Translations under genes and position numbers: made by a program
From: a cyanobacterium PCC 7702
GTDB taxonomy: Bacteria > Cyanobacteriota > Cyanobacteriia > Cyanobacteriales > Nostocaceae
NCBI GenBank assembly: GCA_000332255.1
Contig: KB235926.1
Coordinates: forward strand, 3,417,822-3,481,821
Direction of reading: 5' to 3'
DNA length: 64,000 nucleotides
Shown here: in pieces, positions 1 to 9,154 of the stretch
How positions within the stretch are numbered: the stretch's first letter is position 1
How the letters are laid out: each line of letters opens with the position of its first letter
Notes under the pieces: generated by a model
The model's database searches: none
The model's input: only the letters and a program-made list of their open reading frames with translations
What the model was told of the DNA's origin: nothing

Positions 1-894
1 AAGCGAATGGGTAAAAAGCGGATTATAGCCGAAACCGGTGCCGGGCAACATGGTGTAGCAACGGCAACAGTATGTGCTCGATTTGGACTGGAATGCATAA
101 TTTACATGGGCGTTCGCGATATGGAACGCCAAGCTTTGAATGTCTTCAGAATGGAATTGATGGGAGCACAAGTACGTCCAGTTGCAGCAGGAACGGGAAC
201 GCTCAAAGATGCTACCTCCGAGGCCATACGAGATTGGGTGACAAACGTTGAAACCACTCACTACATCCTGGGATCGGTAGCGGGACCGCATCCTTATCCA
301 ATGATGGTCAGAGATTTTCATGCGGTAATCGGACAAGAAACCCGGGCCCAAGCAGCTCAAAAATGGGGCGGTTTACCTGATATTCTCATTGCCTGTGTTG
401 GCGGTGGCTCCAATGCCATGGGATTGTTCCACGAATTTGTCGATGAGCCGTCAGTACGATTAATAGGTGTGGAAGCCGCCGGAGAAGGTATCGATACAGA
501 TAAACATGCTGCTACCTTGACAAAAGGACGTATTGGTGTGTTGCATGGAGCCATGAGCTACCTGTTGCAAGACAAAGACGGACAGGTAATTGAGGCTCAT
601 TCTATTAGCGCCGGGCTAGATTATCCGGGCGTAGGACCAGAACACAGCTATTTGAAAGAAACAGGACGCGCCGAGTATTACAGCGTTACGGACGAACAAG
701 CTTTAGCCGCATTTGAGAAACTTTCACGCTTGGAGGGTATTATCCCAGCACTGGAAACAGCCCATGCGATCGCTTTTTTGGAAATCCTTTGTCCGCAACT
801 GCAGGGTAGTCCTCGAATTGTAATTAACTGTTCCGGACGTGGCGATAAAGATGTGCAAACAGTAGCTTCCAGAAAACTAAAAGCTAAGGACTGA
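1..894 (+). CDS. trpB: Tryptophan synthase beta chain, C-terminal part (5' end outside window)
   Basis: The reading frame is already open at base 1 and ends at TGA 892-894, so this is the last ~297 residues of a ~400-residue enzyme. TrpB is the PLP-dependent subunit of the alpha2beta2 complex; it condenses indole with serine in the last step of tryptophan synthesis in the cytosol. The visible part starts with the [10 protein letters not shown] loop that lies shortly after the PLP lysine (itself outside the window) and includes the PLP-phosphate-binding glycine loop [10 protein letters not shown] and the C-terminal NCSGRGDKD motif. The ATG at base 7 is internal, not the start. Identification is secure from these motifs. 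Confidence 0.95.
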   Translation, partial: KRMGKKRIIAETGAGQHGVATATVCARFGLECIIYMGVRDMERQALNVFRMELMGAQVRPVAAGTGTLKDATSEAIRDWVTNVETTHYILGSVAGPHPYPMMVRDFHAVIGQETRAQAAQKWGGLPDILIACVGGGSNAMGLFHEFVDEPSVRLIGVEAAGEGIDTDKHAATLTKGRIGVLHGAMSYLLQDKDGQVIEAHSISAGLDYPGVGPEHSYLKETGRAEYYSVTDEQALAAFEKLSRLEGIIPALETAHAIAFLEILCPQLQGSPRIVINCSGRGDKDVQTVASRKLKAKD

Positions 895-1019
895 TAGCAA
901 TGGAGAACTACTTATGGATGGAACCTCTTTTTGCAAGCCATAACAAAATCTTGGTTGTCAATTTAAAATAGTTTATTTGAGCGGTAAACAACCATATACT
1001 TAAATCGACAAACAACGGC

Positions 1020-2162
1020 ATGAAATTTCAACTGTTGTTAGCCTCTTTGTTTTCCCAGTTCAAAAAACGCCAGTGGTGGCTCGGTATTCTGTTATGGATT
1101 GCGTTCACAGCACCAGCACAAGCATCGGTAATTCTACGGGTGGCGATCGCGCGGGATGTCAACCAAGTTAAAGTCGGCGGTTCCACAGCTGCCATTGTCA
1201 AGGATGGAAGCGGTAAAACCCTGGGACAATTACCAGCCATGAACGCTTATTATGCTCTAGCAGTCCCCGGTGGCGTTGCTTTGGACAGGTGGAAGTCTAC
1301 TTTGCTATGGATTGAACCAACAGGTAAGGGATTTGTTTATATAGGCGATCGCTGGTATCGGGGAAGAACTTTAATTGTTCCCACAGAAAAAGGTTTAACC
1401 GCCGTCAACTGGGTAGATTTAGAAGAATATCTCTACAGTGTTATCGGCGGCGAAATGGACACCAGATGGCCCCTAGAAGCTCTGAAAGCGCAAGCGATCG
1501 CCGCTCGCACCTACGCCCTCTACGAGCGAGAAAAACAGCGCCACAATCCCATTTATGACCTGGGGGCCAGTCCCGATCGCTGGCAAATTTACAAAGGCGT
1601 TATCAGTGAATCCCCCGCTACCTACGCTGCTGTCGACAGCACAGCAGGACAAGTACTCACCTACAGAAACAAAATTATTCTCTCGGTTTTCCACGCTTGC
1701 TCTGGCGGACATACAGAAAATGTAGAAGATGTTTGGGGAGACACTTTACCATACCTGCGTGCAGTTCCCGATTTCGATCAAAATATCCAAGAGTGCAACT
1801 GGGTCAGAAGCTTTTCGCCAACAGAAATCAGTGCTAAATTTCCAGAAGTAGGCAATGTTGTAAAGCTAATTCCAGAAAGCCTTTCACCCTACGGTAGTGT
1901 CAAAAGCTTAAAAATTGTCGGAGATAAGGGCGAAAAAATCCTCAAAGGAGAGGAAGTACGCACTGCTTTGAAACTCAAAAGTACTCGCTTTACTATCTCC
2001 AATAGCAATGGTGCTTTTATCTTTAAAGGACTTGGCTTCGGTCACGGTTTGGGTATGAGTCAATGGGGAGCTTATAATCTGGCTAGACAAGGAGCCAACC
2101 ACTTGCAGATTTTAGGATACTACTACAAAGGCGTAGCTTTATCTCCGATTAAAGTCAGATAG
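1020..2162 (+). CDS. SpoIID/LytB-domain protein (amidase-enhancer type), exported
   Basis: 380 residues. The N-terminus has a basic stretch and a hydrophobic segment (about residues 18-35, ending near APAQA) typical of a signal peptide. The SpoIID/LytB domain follows, with the conserved LEEYLYSVIGGEM and ALKAQAIAARTYAL segments and the C-terminal GFGHGLGMSQWGA motif. In sporulating Firmicutes SpoIID cuts denuded glycan strands, while LytB is an amidase enhancer; cyanobacterial members are common and are assumed to act on peptidoglycan in the periplasm. The exact substrate cannot be read from sequence. The gene stands alone, convergent with the next gene. Confidence 0.85.
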   Translation: MKFQLLLASLFSQFKKRQWWLGILLWIAFTAPAQASVILRVAIARDVNQVKVGGSTAAIVKDGSGKTLGQLPAMNAYYALAVPGGVALDRWKSTLLWIEPTGKGFVYIGDRWYRGRTLIVPTEKGLTAVNWVDLEEYLYSVIGGEMDTRWPLEALKAQAIAARTYALYEREKQRHNPIYDLGASPDRWQIYKGVISESPATYAAVDSTAGQVLTYRNKIILSVFHACSGGHTENVEDVWGDTLPYLRAVPDFDQNIQECNWVRSFSPTEISAKFPEVGNVVKLIPESLSPYGSVKSLKIVGDKGEKILKGEEVRTALKLKSTRFTISNSNGAFIFKGLGFGHGLGMSQWGAYNLARQGANHLQILGYYYKGVALSPIKVR

Positions 2163-2178
2163 ATAGGCAAAGGCAGAT

Positions 2179-2211
2179 AGGATTGTCAAACTCTAAGTCA
2201 CTATCAATCCT
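2179..2211. terminator. Possible bidirectional stem-loop between convergent genes
   Basis: AGGATTG (2179-2185) and CAATCCT (2205-2211) form perfect 7-bp arms around a 19-nt loop, in the 41-bp gap between two convergent genes and reaching into the last codons of the minus-strand gene. There is no clear T-run, so the terminator role is only suggested by position. Confidence 0.25.
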
Positions 2212-3499
2212 TATTCCCTTCTTGCTCCAGACGCTTTTGCCATTCGGCGTCTATCTGGGCTTTATTCTCAAATTCCTGTACGAGCAAATCTGTTTCGGTT
2301 GAGTATACCAAATCTTCTTGACCGATAACTTTCTCAGCCGCAAATTGCCGCGCATAAGCAATTTTTTGCTGCAGTTGCGTGTCTGGTGTTGCCAATACCA
2401 TTGCTCGTGCTTGTCTTTGGCGGTTGCGTTCGGCGATTTTGCGATTGCAGTGCTGAATCCAGAAATAACGCACTAACGGTATAGCTAAAAAACCCGTACC
2501 GTAACCTAAAAGCACCCAGTAAAATCCTTGCACGAAACCAACTAGCCCGCCCAAAGTAGCTGCTGCGGTACCGGTTTTTAACAAACTTCCCAATATTAAA
2601 GCACCAATAAAATTAACTGCGCCCAGTCCCGCACTTAAGAGAATTTGTCCTGAAGAAGCTGCACTAAAACGCCAGGGAAATTCCTGCAAATACGGTGGAA
2701 TTGAACGAGACCGGTTTTTGACAACGCTCAATTGCAGTTCGGGAAAGTGGTAGATAATCTGTCCCTCAGGACTTACCTGCGGCTTACCATTAAAACGGGT
2801 CAGCACCGGTAGCATGTAGTCTTCGTATTCTTGTTGATATTTCTCGCCAATGTCATCCAAGTAAGGAGCTATTTGTTCAGCTACCACTGCACCTTGATTG
2901 TTGCGAATCACTGCAGCAATTTCTCGCCAGCGACGTTCTTCTAAATTGGCGTTAGGATTTCCATCGCCAAATAAAAAGGAAAATACAGCTTCAAAGAAAT
3001 TCAAATCGCTTTTTGTTTGTTCTTGTCGCCTTTGTTGATAGTAACTGTCATAGTTAGGGCTAAGATACCAGAATAAATCCGGAAAATAGAAAAAACCTGC
3101 TCCTCCATCACCAAAGCGATCGCTGCTATCGCGGTCTGAACTACCAGAGATAATAATAATGAAAATGGTGATATAAATTAAGGCTATAGAAACAATTAAA
3201 AAAATCCCGAAGGAAATACGAATTAAATAAAACAATACCTTCCAGATTTTTTTCCACCATTGTTGCAGCTGCAACCACAAATATTTCTTACGTAAAATAT
3301 CTCGAAAATTCCGCGGGAACAGGTAAACAATATCACCAGAATTGGCGACTTGCATGTGTCCGCCAGCTTCACAAGCCAAGGCTAAAAGTCCTTGATTAGC
3401 TATTTCTATATTTAATCCTGACCGAGCTGCCACATCTGCAACAGTGACGCGGTAACCCAATTGTTCTACAGCTTGCATAACGGTGGGGTTGAGAGCCAT
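2204..3499 (-). CDS. Conserved cyanobacterial membrane protein, function unknown
   Basis: 431 residues. Residues 1-65 are soluble and look like a small winged-helix or regulator fold (TVADVAARSGLNIEIANQGL). A long transmembrane segment follows at about 83-115, then an acidic/aromatic stretch, and two more hydrophobic segments near 290-345 rich in Gly/Ala. The C-terminus is charged and probably helical. The protein resembles a cyanobacterial family with chloroplast relatives in plants (At5g03900-like, sometimes annotated as linked to Fe-S clusters); that assignment is from memory and no Fe-S motif is visible here. No cysteine cluster and no catalytic motif were seen. Monocistronic by position. 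Confidence 0.7.
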   Translation of the reverse strand: MALNPTVMQAVEQLGYRVTVADVAARSGLNIEIANQGLLALACEAGGHMQVANSGDIVYLFPRNFRDILRKKYLWLQLQQWWKKIWKVLFYLIRISFGIFLIVSIALIYITIFIIIISGSSDRDSSDRFGDGGAGFFYFPDLFWYLSPNYDSYYQQRRQEQTKSDLNFFEAVFSFLFGDGNPNANLEERRWREIAAVIRNNQGAVVAEQIAPYLDDIGEKYQQEYEDYMLPVLTRFNGKPQVSPEGQIIYHFPELQLSVVKNRSRSIPPYLQEFPWRFSAASSGQILLSAGLGAVNFIGALILGSLLKTGTAAATLGGLVGFVQGFYWVLLGYGTGFLAIPLVRYFWIQHCNRKIAERNRQRQARAMVLATPDTQLQQKIAYARQFAAEKVIGQEDLVYSTETDLLVQEFENKAQIDAEWQKRLEQEGNKD

Positions 3500-3571
3500 T
3501 GCTCTTCCCTCCTGATGAAAATAACTTTCCTTTTTTAGTATAAAGTTTTATTTTTCCAGACTCGGCAGCAG

Positions 3572-4432
3572 CTATGACTGGAATCGCCGCAATCTCTCTT
3601 TTTGTAAGACCATAAGAGGATCTCTAAGTGCAGTCACAGCTTCTGGGGTAAATTGCAGTGAAGGAGTTTGTAGCAATTTGAGAGCTCTTTGGAAATGGAA
3701 GATAGCTCTATCTAATTCTAAGGTAGATAACTGATTGAGGTCTTGTTGCAAATTCAGGCCAATGATACTCAAAGCATAAGCTGCGGTATTGCGAACTGTT
3801 GGTTCCGGATCTTGTAAGCTCTTCACCAAACTAGGTAAAGCAGGTGCAGAAGGCGTACCGATATAGCCCAAAGCAGATGCTGCATTCACGCGCATCCACA
3901 TGTCTTTGTCTTCTAAAACTCGGATCAAAGCAGGTACTGCAGCTGCTGCATCTTTTCCTATGGCGCGCAAAGCATGAACTGCACTGTAGCGTTCCCACTT
4001 TCGGGAGCTGTTTAAAGCTGTAATAAAATAAGGAACGTAGGCTTTTTTACCGATTTTAGCGATCGCTTGCACCACTTGAGAACGCACGTTAGCATCTTTA
4101 TCGCCAATAGCTCGCATCAGTGCTATTGCAGCTGCAGACGCTGCTGGACCGATTTTACCAAGAGTGGTCGCTGCAGCAGCACGCACTTGTGGATCCCTAT
4201 CCTGCAAAGCTTTAATTAAAGCTGGAACAGCAGGCTGACCTACAGTTGCAAGATAATCTATTGCTGCAGCGCGCTGTTGAGGATTTTTGAAACTGAGAAT
4301 ATGGTCATCTATTTGTGCCTGCGGCACTGATTTTGCCCAAGTATAATTAATCAATAGTAAAGATGGTAACAAACAACTTCCAGCGATCGCGGCACGAAAT
4401 AGCAATTGTTTGGTGGAACTGTGCAGAGACAT
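3572..4432 (-). CDS. HEAT-repeat protein with signal peptide
   Basis: 286 residues. The N-terminal ~34 residues are hydrophobic with a likely signal peptidase site near YTWAKS. Residues ~40-215 contain five to six HEAT/PBS-lyase-type repeats with the recurrent pattern A-(V)-P-A-L-I-x-x-L-x-D-x-(D/E)-x-x-V-R-x-x-A-A. Such repeats build a curved helical solenoid that binds other proteins. Because of the signal it should be periplasmic or thylakoid-lumenal and is unlikely to be a phycobilin lyase; it also lacks recognisable lyase motifs. Partner unknown. The next minus-strand gene downstream is 72 bp away. Confidence 0.75.
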   Translation of the reverse strand: MSLHSSTKQLLFRAAIAGSCLLPSLLLINYTWAKSVPQAQIDDHILSFKNPQQRAAAIDYLATVGQPAVPALIKALQDRDPQVRAAAATTLGKIGPAASAAAIALMRAIGDKDANVRSQVVQAIAKIGKKAYVPYFITALNSSRKWERYSAVHALRAIGKDAAAAVPALIRVLEDKDMWMRVNAASALGYIGTPSAPALPSLVKSLQDPEPTVRNTAAYALSIIGLNLQQDLNQLSTLELDRAIFHFQRALKLLQTPSLQFTPEAVTALRDPLMVLQKERLRRFQS

Positions 4433-4696
4433 AATTTTGACTCAAGTTAGACTTTTTTCAGCATTAATTTAACACTTTACTGAAGCTGTAGTTATTCTCA
4501 ACAACTATAAAATCTGTGAAATTTCCCATTATTAATATTAATGTTTGGTTTTAATTCATGTTTTTGGCATTTAATTATTTTCTCCAACTTTTTGGGTTGT
4601 AAGTGGTAAAATCAGCAGAACCCCAAGTTAGTTGCTTTTGACTGTTAAGCTTGGTCGAACTGCTACTGCTTGCTACATATCAACCCCTAACTGTTT

Positions 4697-5653
4697 ATGA
4701 ATCAAAAACGCATTCTGGTAACTGGTGCAAGTGGCTGTATCGGGCATTATATTAGTGAAGTTTTGATTCAACAGACGAATCACGAACTATATCTACTAGT
4801 TAGAAACCCCGACAAACTACGAGTTGACACCCAATGGCGTCCCCATATCAACATCCTACAAGGTGATATGCAGGAAATTGCAAAAATTGCCGATTTTTTA
4901 AGAACAATAGATGTGGCTATCCTAGCAGCAACAGCATGGGGTGGTACAGCTACTTTTAATATTAACGTTACCAAAACTTTAGAATTACTCAGCTATTTAG
5001 ATCCCAAACGATGCGAACAAGTTATTTATTTTTCTACTGCAAGTGTTTTGGATTATGACAATCAACCGCTCAAACAAGCAGGAGAAATTGGAACAGATTA
5101 TATTAGTTCTAAATATGAGTGTTTAACACACTTGTCAAAATTAGCGATCGCACCCAAAATCACTGAAGTTTTTCCCACCCTAGTCTTAGGTGGCGACAGC
5201 AATAAACCCTATTCTCATCTTACTTCAGGCATCTCTGAAGTTGTTAAATATATAAATGTAATTCGCTTTTTACAAGCCGACGGTAGTTTTCACTTTATCC
5301 ACGCTAAAGATATAGCTACAGTGGTACGCTACCTGATTGAAAATCCCCCCAAAGAAAATGAACCGCGCCGATTCGTTTTGGGACAAGCACGATTAACAAT
5401 TAATCAAGCTATAGAAGAAGTTTGTGCTTATCTTGGCAAAAAAATTTACTTTCGCATACCTCTTTCCTTATCCTTAGCTAATTTATTAATCGCCATATTT
5501 AATATCCGCATGGCTGCTTGGGATAGATTTTGCATGCACTATCGTCATTTCACTTATAAAAATGTTATTAATCCCGCTACTTTTGGATTGCCTAATTATT
5601 GTCCTACTATTAGTGATGTTTTAAGAATTAGCGGTATTGAGAAGGTTGAATAG
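4697..5653 (+). CDS. NAD(P)-dependent epimerase/dehydratase (extended SDR family)
   Basis: 318 residues. The N-terminal Rossmann motif TGASGCIG (residues ~9-16) binds NAD(P). The catalytic YxxxK is present as YISSKYE (about residues 135-141), after a typical STASV serine segment. The length fits a nucleoside-sugar epimerase-like or extended SDR enzyme. The substrate cannot be inferred: there are no sugar-biosynthesis neighbours. A 263-bp gap precedes it and a 513-bp gap follows, so it is probably a single-gene unit. Confidence 0.85.
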   Translation: MNQKRILVTGASGCIGHYISEVLIQQTNHELYLLVRNPDKLRVDTQWRPHINILQGDMQEIAKIADFLRTIDVAILAATAWGGTATFNINVTKTLELLSYLDPKRCEQVIYFSTASVLDYDNQPLKQAGEIGTDYISSKYECLTHLSKLAIAPKITEVFPTLVLGGDSNKPYSHLTSGISEVVKYINVIRFLQADGSFHFIHAKDIATVVRYLIENPPKENEPRRFVLGQARLTINQAIEEVCAYLGKKIYFRIPLSLSLANLLIAIFNIRMAAWDRFCMHYRHFTYKNVINPATFGLPNYCPTISDVLRISGIEKVE

Positions 5654-6166
5654 CTTTAAGCGTGCCCTCTTCTAGTGTAGTGGTGTAAAGCTAATTAAAT
5701 GTTTACTTGTGTGAATCTAAAAACTTTCAAGAAGAGGATAATTTATTATTGCTAAAAGCGATAAATCGCCTTACTACTAACAAGTCTTACTGTTAACGGT
5801 GTATCAGCTTACCCTAGCAGAGGAAGGGAAATGTTATATTTTTCCCACTCACAGTATTTTTTTTGGGAAAAGCGTGTTTTTTTATACATCATTTTTCTCT
5901 AATTGATAATTTATTGAGATGGTTCGCGAGCTTATTTATATTGTTGATAGTAAAACTTTATCTAACAAATGCTAAGAAAAGAAAATTAGTTCGTGTCTAA
6001 TTTTTTGTAAACTTTCTAAATTTCTTAATCAGTTCCACTACCAATTTTTGATGTAAAAATAAAAAATATAAATGTTAAGATGAAACAAAATTAATCAAAA
6101 ATTCATCAACACTCTTAATCTCGCCAGCGTAGAAATAATCAAGAGTGTGAGGAGGATAGAAACTGC
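5654..6166. other. Intergenic, AT-rich, no gene seen
   Basis: 513 bp with no credible coding frame. It is clearly richer in A/T than the neighbouring genes. A strong ribosome-binding site, GAGGAGGA at about 6149-6156, lies at its right end and serves the radical SAM gene. No terminator hairpin with a T-run or RNA gene was recognised. Confidence 0.5.
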
Positions 6167-7753
6167 ATGCGGGTTTTACTTGTCTATCCGGTGTTCCCCA
6201 AAACTTTTTGGTCGTATGAAAAAATCTTAGCGTTAGTAAATCGTAAAGTTTTGCTACCACCGTTGGGTTTGGTGACGGTAGCGGCAATTTTACCTCAGGA
6301 ATGGGAATTTAAGCTTGTCGATCGCAATATTCGTCCAGTAACGGAAGAAGAATGGGCTTGGGCAGATATAGTTATTTTCTCAGCAATGATCGTGCAAAAG
6401 CAAGATTTGCTCGAGCAAATTCGGGAAGCCAAAAGACGTGGTAAGCTAGTTGCGGTGGGTGGTCCCTATCCGACTTCCATGCCTGATGAACCCAAGCTAG
6501 CAGGAGCTGATTTTCTTATTCTTGACGAGGGAGAAATCACCCTACCCATGTTTGTGGAGGCTATTCGACAAGGTAAAACGTCTGGAATTTTCCGCGCCAG
6601 TGAAAAACCGGATGTGACCACAACCCCAATACCTCGCTTTGATTTACTGGACTTTGATGCCTACGACATGATGTCAGTTCAGTTTTCGCGGGGTTGTCCT
6701 TTCCAGTGCGAGTTTTGTGACATTATTGTTTTGTATGGTCGCAAACCGCGTACCAAAACTCCTGCACAACTTTTGGCGGAGTTGGACTATCTCTACAAGT
6801 TGGGTTGGCGACGCGGTGTTTTTATAGTGGATGACAATTTTATCGGTAACAAGCGCAATGTCAAGTTGTTGCTTAGGGAATTAAAAGTCTGGATGCAGCA
6901 ACACAATTATCCTTTTCGATTTGACACAGAGGCTTCTGTAGATTTAGCACAAGATCCGGAATTGATGGAGTTGATGGTTGAGTGTGGCTTTGCTGCGGTA
7001 TTTTTGGGAATTGAAACACCAGATGAAGATAGCCTGCAACTGACAAAGAAGTTTCAAAACACGCGCAACTCCCTTGTGGAAGCAGTGCACAAAATCATTA
7101 AAGCAGGTTTGCGTCCCATGGCGGGATTTATTATTGGGTTTGACGGTGAAAAATCAGGTGCAGGCGATCGCATTGTCCGCTTTGCTGAACAAGCAGCTAT
7201 TCCCTCAACTACCTTCGCCATGTTGCAGGCGCTACCAAATACAGCATTGTGGTATCGCCTCAAAAAAGAAGGAAGACTCCGGGACGGCAAAGATGGTAAT
7301 ATCAACCAAACAACTTTGATGAACTTTATCCCTACTCGTCCTTTAGAAGAAATTGCCAGAGAATATGTAGAGGCTTTTTGTAATTTATACGACCCAGTAC
7401 GTTACCTAGACCGTACCTATCGTTGTTTTATGATGATGGGGACGCCAAAATGGAAAGCTCCTTTGAAAATCCCGGACTGGGTAGTTGTAAAAGCGCTGTT
7501 AATTGTAATTTGGCGACAGGGAATCAAACGGCAGACAAGATGGAAATTCTGGCATCACTTATTCAGTATCATCAAGCATAATCCAAGAGTGGTCGAGCAT
7601 TACCTTGCCGTTTGCGCCCACAACGAACATTTTCTGGAATATCGGCAAATTGTTCGCGAGCAAATAGAATCTCAATTAGCCGAGTATCTCGCCCAAGGTG
7701 CAGAAAACCCTTACGTGGTAGAGCAGGAAAAAGCACAAATCCACGCTGTTTAA
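6167..7753 (+). CDS. B12-binding radical SAM protein with DUF4070 (HpnP-like family)
   Basis: 528 residues. N-terminal ~150 residues: cobalamin-binding-like fold (LVYPVFPKTFWSYE, then VAVGGPYPTS). Central radical SAM domain with the CxxxCxxC cluster motif in SRGCPFQCEFCDI (near residue 176). The C-terminal ~130 residues correspond to DUF4070. The layout and the phrase following the cluster (LYGRKPRTKTP) match the family that contains HpnP, which methylates hopanoids at C-2. Cyanobacteria carry several paralogues of this family and no hopanoid genes sit nearby, so the substrate is left open. The start is supported by a strong RBS (GAGGAGGA) 10 bases upstream. Confidence 0.85.
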   Translation: MRVLLVYPVFPKTFWSYEKILALVNRKVLLPPLGLVTVAAILPQEWEFKLVDRNIRPVTEEEWAWADIVIFSAMIVQKQDLLEQIREAKRRGKLVAVGGPYPTSMPDEPKLAGADFLILDEGEITLPMFVEAIRQGKTSGIFRASEKPDVTTTPIPRFDLLDFDAYDMMSVQFSRGCPFQCEFCDIIVLYGRKPRTKTPAQLLAELDYLYKLGWRRGVFIVDDNFIGNKRNVKLLLRELKVWMQQHNYPFRFDTEASVDLAQDPELMELMVECGFAAVFLGIETPDEDSLQLTKKFQNTRNSLVEAVHKIIKAGLRPMAGFIIGFDGEKSGAGDRIVRFAEQAAIPSTTFAMLQALPNTALWYRLKKEGRLRDGKDGNINQTTLMNFIPTRPLEEIAREYVEAFCNLYDPVRYLDRTYRCFMMMGTPKWKAPLKIPDWVVVKALLIVIWRQGIKRQTRWKFWHHLFSIIKHNPRVVEHYLAVCAHNEHFLEYRQIVREQIESQLAEYLAQGAENPYVVEQEKAQIHAV

Positions 7754-7780
7754 TTGCTAAGTTACTAAGTTTTTAGTTAG

Positions 7781-8256
7781 TCAGTTAGTTGCATAAAATT
7801 TGCTCAAAGGTTGAATCCAACCTTGTTGGAGCGCTTTGTCAAAAATGATCGCTGCGATCGCAAACCACCACAAGCTCTCACAACCCATAACCAACAATGG
7901 TAGAATCTTGCTACCAAATGCAACTCCCGTATCTAGCTGAGTTAATCCCCTTACCAAACCAAAGGCGAGTACGCTACCAGCTTTGAGTTGCAAATTTTTA
8001 TCTTGACGCAGAATATAACGGTAGGTAACGCCAAACAGCAAGCCACAGCTAGCTGAACGCCACCACTGAGTAAAAAATGCCAATCTCGCCACTTGATTTG
8101 CAAACTGCTCAATGCAGGTAAATATTTAGCTAACACCAGACTATTAAATAAAGATGTGACGACAAAAGCTAGACACAGACAAAATCCTCCTAGTATTCCC
8201 GCTTTTAGGGATTGCAGGCGCTCTGCTTTGAAATCAACTTTTGAGGTGTGATGCAT
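7781..8256 (-). pseudogene. Small conserved membrane protein, split by a one-base frameshift
   Basis: Two overlapping minus-strand frames together make one protein. The first (from ATG 8256) reads MHHTSKVDF... to DWHFLLSGG; the second then gives SCGLLFGVTYRYILRQD... to the stop at 7781. The switch requires one missing base near 8045-8058, after which the second frame continues for ~85 residues with good membrane character. The joined product is ~157 residues with several hydrophobic segments, a plausible size for a cyanobacterial conserved membrane protein; function unknown. Either a real frameshift mutation or a base-calling error; the sequence alone cannot decide. Confidence 0.7.
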
Positions 8257-8353
8257 TTGCCGGGAAAGTGTTTATAAAATGGTAAATAACTGACAAATCA
8301 CAATTCCCAGTATTATAAATAATGGAGTAATTTTGGAGAGCGAAAGCAGTATT

Positions 8354-8443
8354 ATGGAGATTTTGACACTGGGATGGGTGGCATTGTTGGTTGTTTTCAC
8401 CTGGTCAATTGCAATGGTAGTTTGGGGACGCAACGGATTGTAG
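8354..8443 (+). CDS. petN: Cytochrome b6f complex subunit VIII (PetN)
   Basis: A 29-codon gene, ATG 8354 to TAG 8441-8443. The product begins [12 protein letters not shown], passes through one transmembrane helix with [11 protein letters not shown], and ends RNGL, the characteristic PetN sequence. PetN is a single-span subunit needed for assembly and stability of the cytochrome b6f complex in the thylakoid membrane, which links the two photosystems. It is followed 7 bases later by another small membrane-protein gene on the same strand, suggesting cotranscription. Confidence 0.95.
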   Translation: MEILTLGWVALLVVFTWSIAMVVWGRNGL

Positions 8444-8450
8444 AGGTGTT

Positions 8451-8612
8451 GTGGAAAGTCCGCTGTTGAATATTTTGGCTGTGTTCGCCCTAGTATTGCT
8501 AGTGGTAGTTACTGGGGGAGTTGGTTATCTAACGTTTGTTGATTGGCGCGATCGCCGTTATCAAGATAAAGAAAAACGCGAGCAGCGACGCTCAATTGCT
8601 AAACGACGATGA
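8451..8612 (+). CDS. 53-residue single-span membrane protein downstream of petN
   Basis: GTG start at 8451, with AGAGG 4-5 bases upstream, and stop TGA at 8610-8612. Residues 5-30 form one hydrophobic helix (ILAVFALVLLVVVTGGVGYL). The tail is strongly basic and charged (WRDRRYQDKEKREQRR). It starts 7 bases after petN on the same strand. The mix of one helix plus a basic cytoplasmic/stromal tail fits a small thylakoid or plasma-membrane subunit. I do not recognise the family; a role linked to PetN is only suggested by position. Confidence 0.75.
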   Translation: MESPLLNILAVFALVLLVVVTGGVGYLTFVDWRDRRYQDKEKREQRRSIAKRR

Positions 8613-8623
8613 AAAAATGTCTA

Positions 8624-8681
8624 AGTTAAGAGTTAAGAATTGCAAGTTATAAAATTGCTTTGTAATTTTTAACTCTTAACT
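8624..8681 (-). terminator. Long hairpin built on a 13-bp inverted repeat, likely terminator
   Basis: AGTTAAGAGTTAA (8624-8636) pairs perfectly with TTAACTCTTAACT (8669-8681), and pairing continues inward with a few G-T pairs to about 22 bp. On the minus strand it is followed by a T6 run, which suits termination of the gene ending at 8715; the plus-strand operon ending at 8612 may use it too. The arms contain heptamer-like repeats (GTTAAGA). A second copy of this type is at 9785-9821. Confidence 0.55.
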
Positions 8682-8714
8682 ATCCTTAGATACAGCTGGA
8701 ACAAGTTGTAAATG

Positions 8715-8897
8715 CTACCTTGATTGTCTTTGATAATAATCGCACGCTAATGCCACTAATACTGCTAAGCCAGTAATTCCTAACCCTACTAATGGATGTT
8801 GTCCTTGACCAATAGCAAAGGACGTGACTATACCAGCACCCAACGCTGCAGTCACCGCCGCAGATAGCCAATCATAATGAGAATTGCGATTGTACAT
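8715..8897 (-). CDS. 60-residue membrane protein, unknown function
   Basis: ATG at 8897, 60 residues. After a short polar N-terminus (MYNRNSHYDWLS) there are two hydrophobic stretches, about residues 12-30 (AAVTAALGAGIVTSFAIG) and 35-51 (PLVGLGITGLAVLVALAC), so probably two helices in a hairpin, then a basic tail. The size, composition and isolated position between two hairpin/intergenic regions suggest a real small gene, but I do not recognise the family. Confidence 0.55.
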   Translation of the reverse strand: MYNRNSHYDWLSAAVTAALGAGIVTSFAIGQGQHPLVGLGITGLAVLVALACDYYQRQSR

Positions 8898-9154
8898 ATG
8901 GTGTTATCCAGGTAATTTTTTCCAATCAAGGTATTAGCCCTAAAATAACACCCTATTTTCAACAATTTGACTTCTATATCAAGATTGCAATTAAGCTTTA
9001 CTTTTGTTAACTCTTAGCACCGCTAAAAAGAGGTCAAGGAAAATTTTTCCAGAAGTGGCGAACAAATTCTAAACATTGTGGGTCTTGGATTTGTTGCTAT
9101 ACAAAAAAGACCAAAAATAGGGAAGATTGTCCTTGGTAACTCTACCTATTTTTT

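Noticed and set aside
8440..8470. GGAAAGTCCG, a match to part of RNase P RNA
   Set aside because: Only a short match, inside the start of a small coding gene; no RNase P helices around it.
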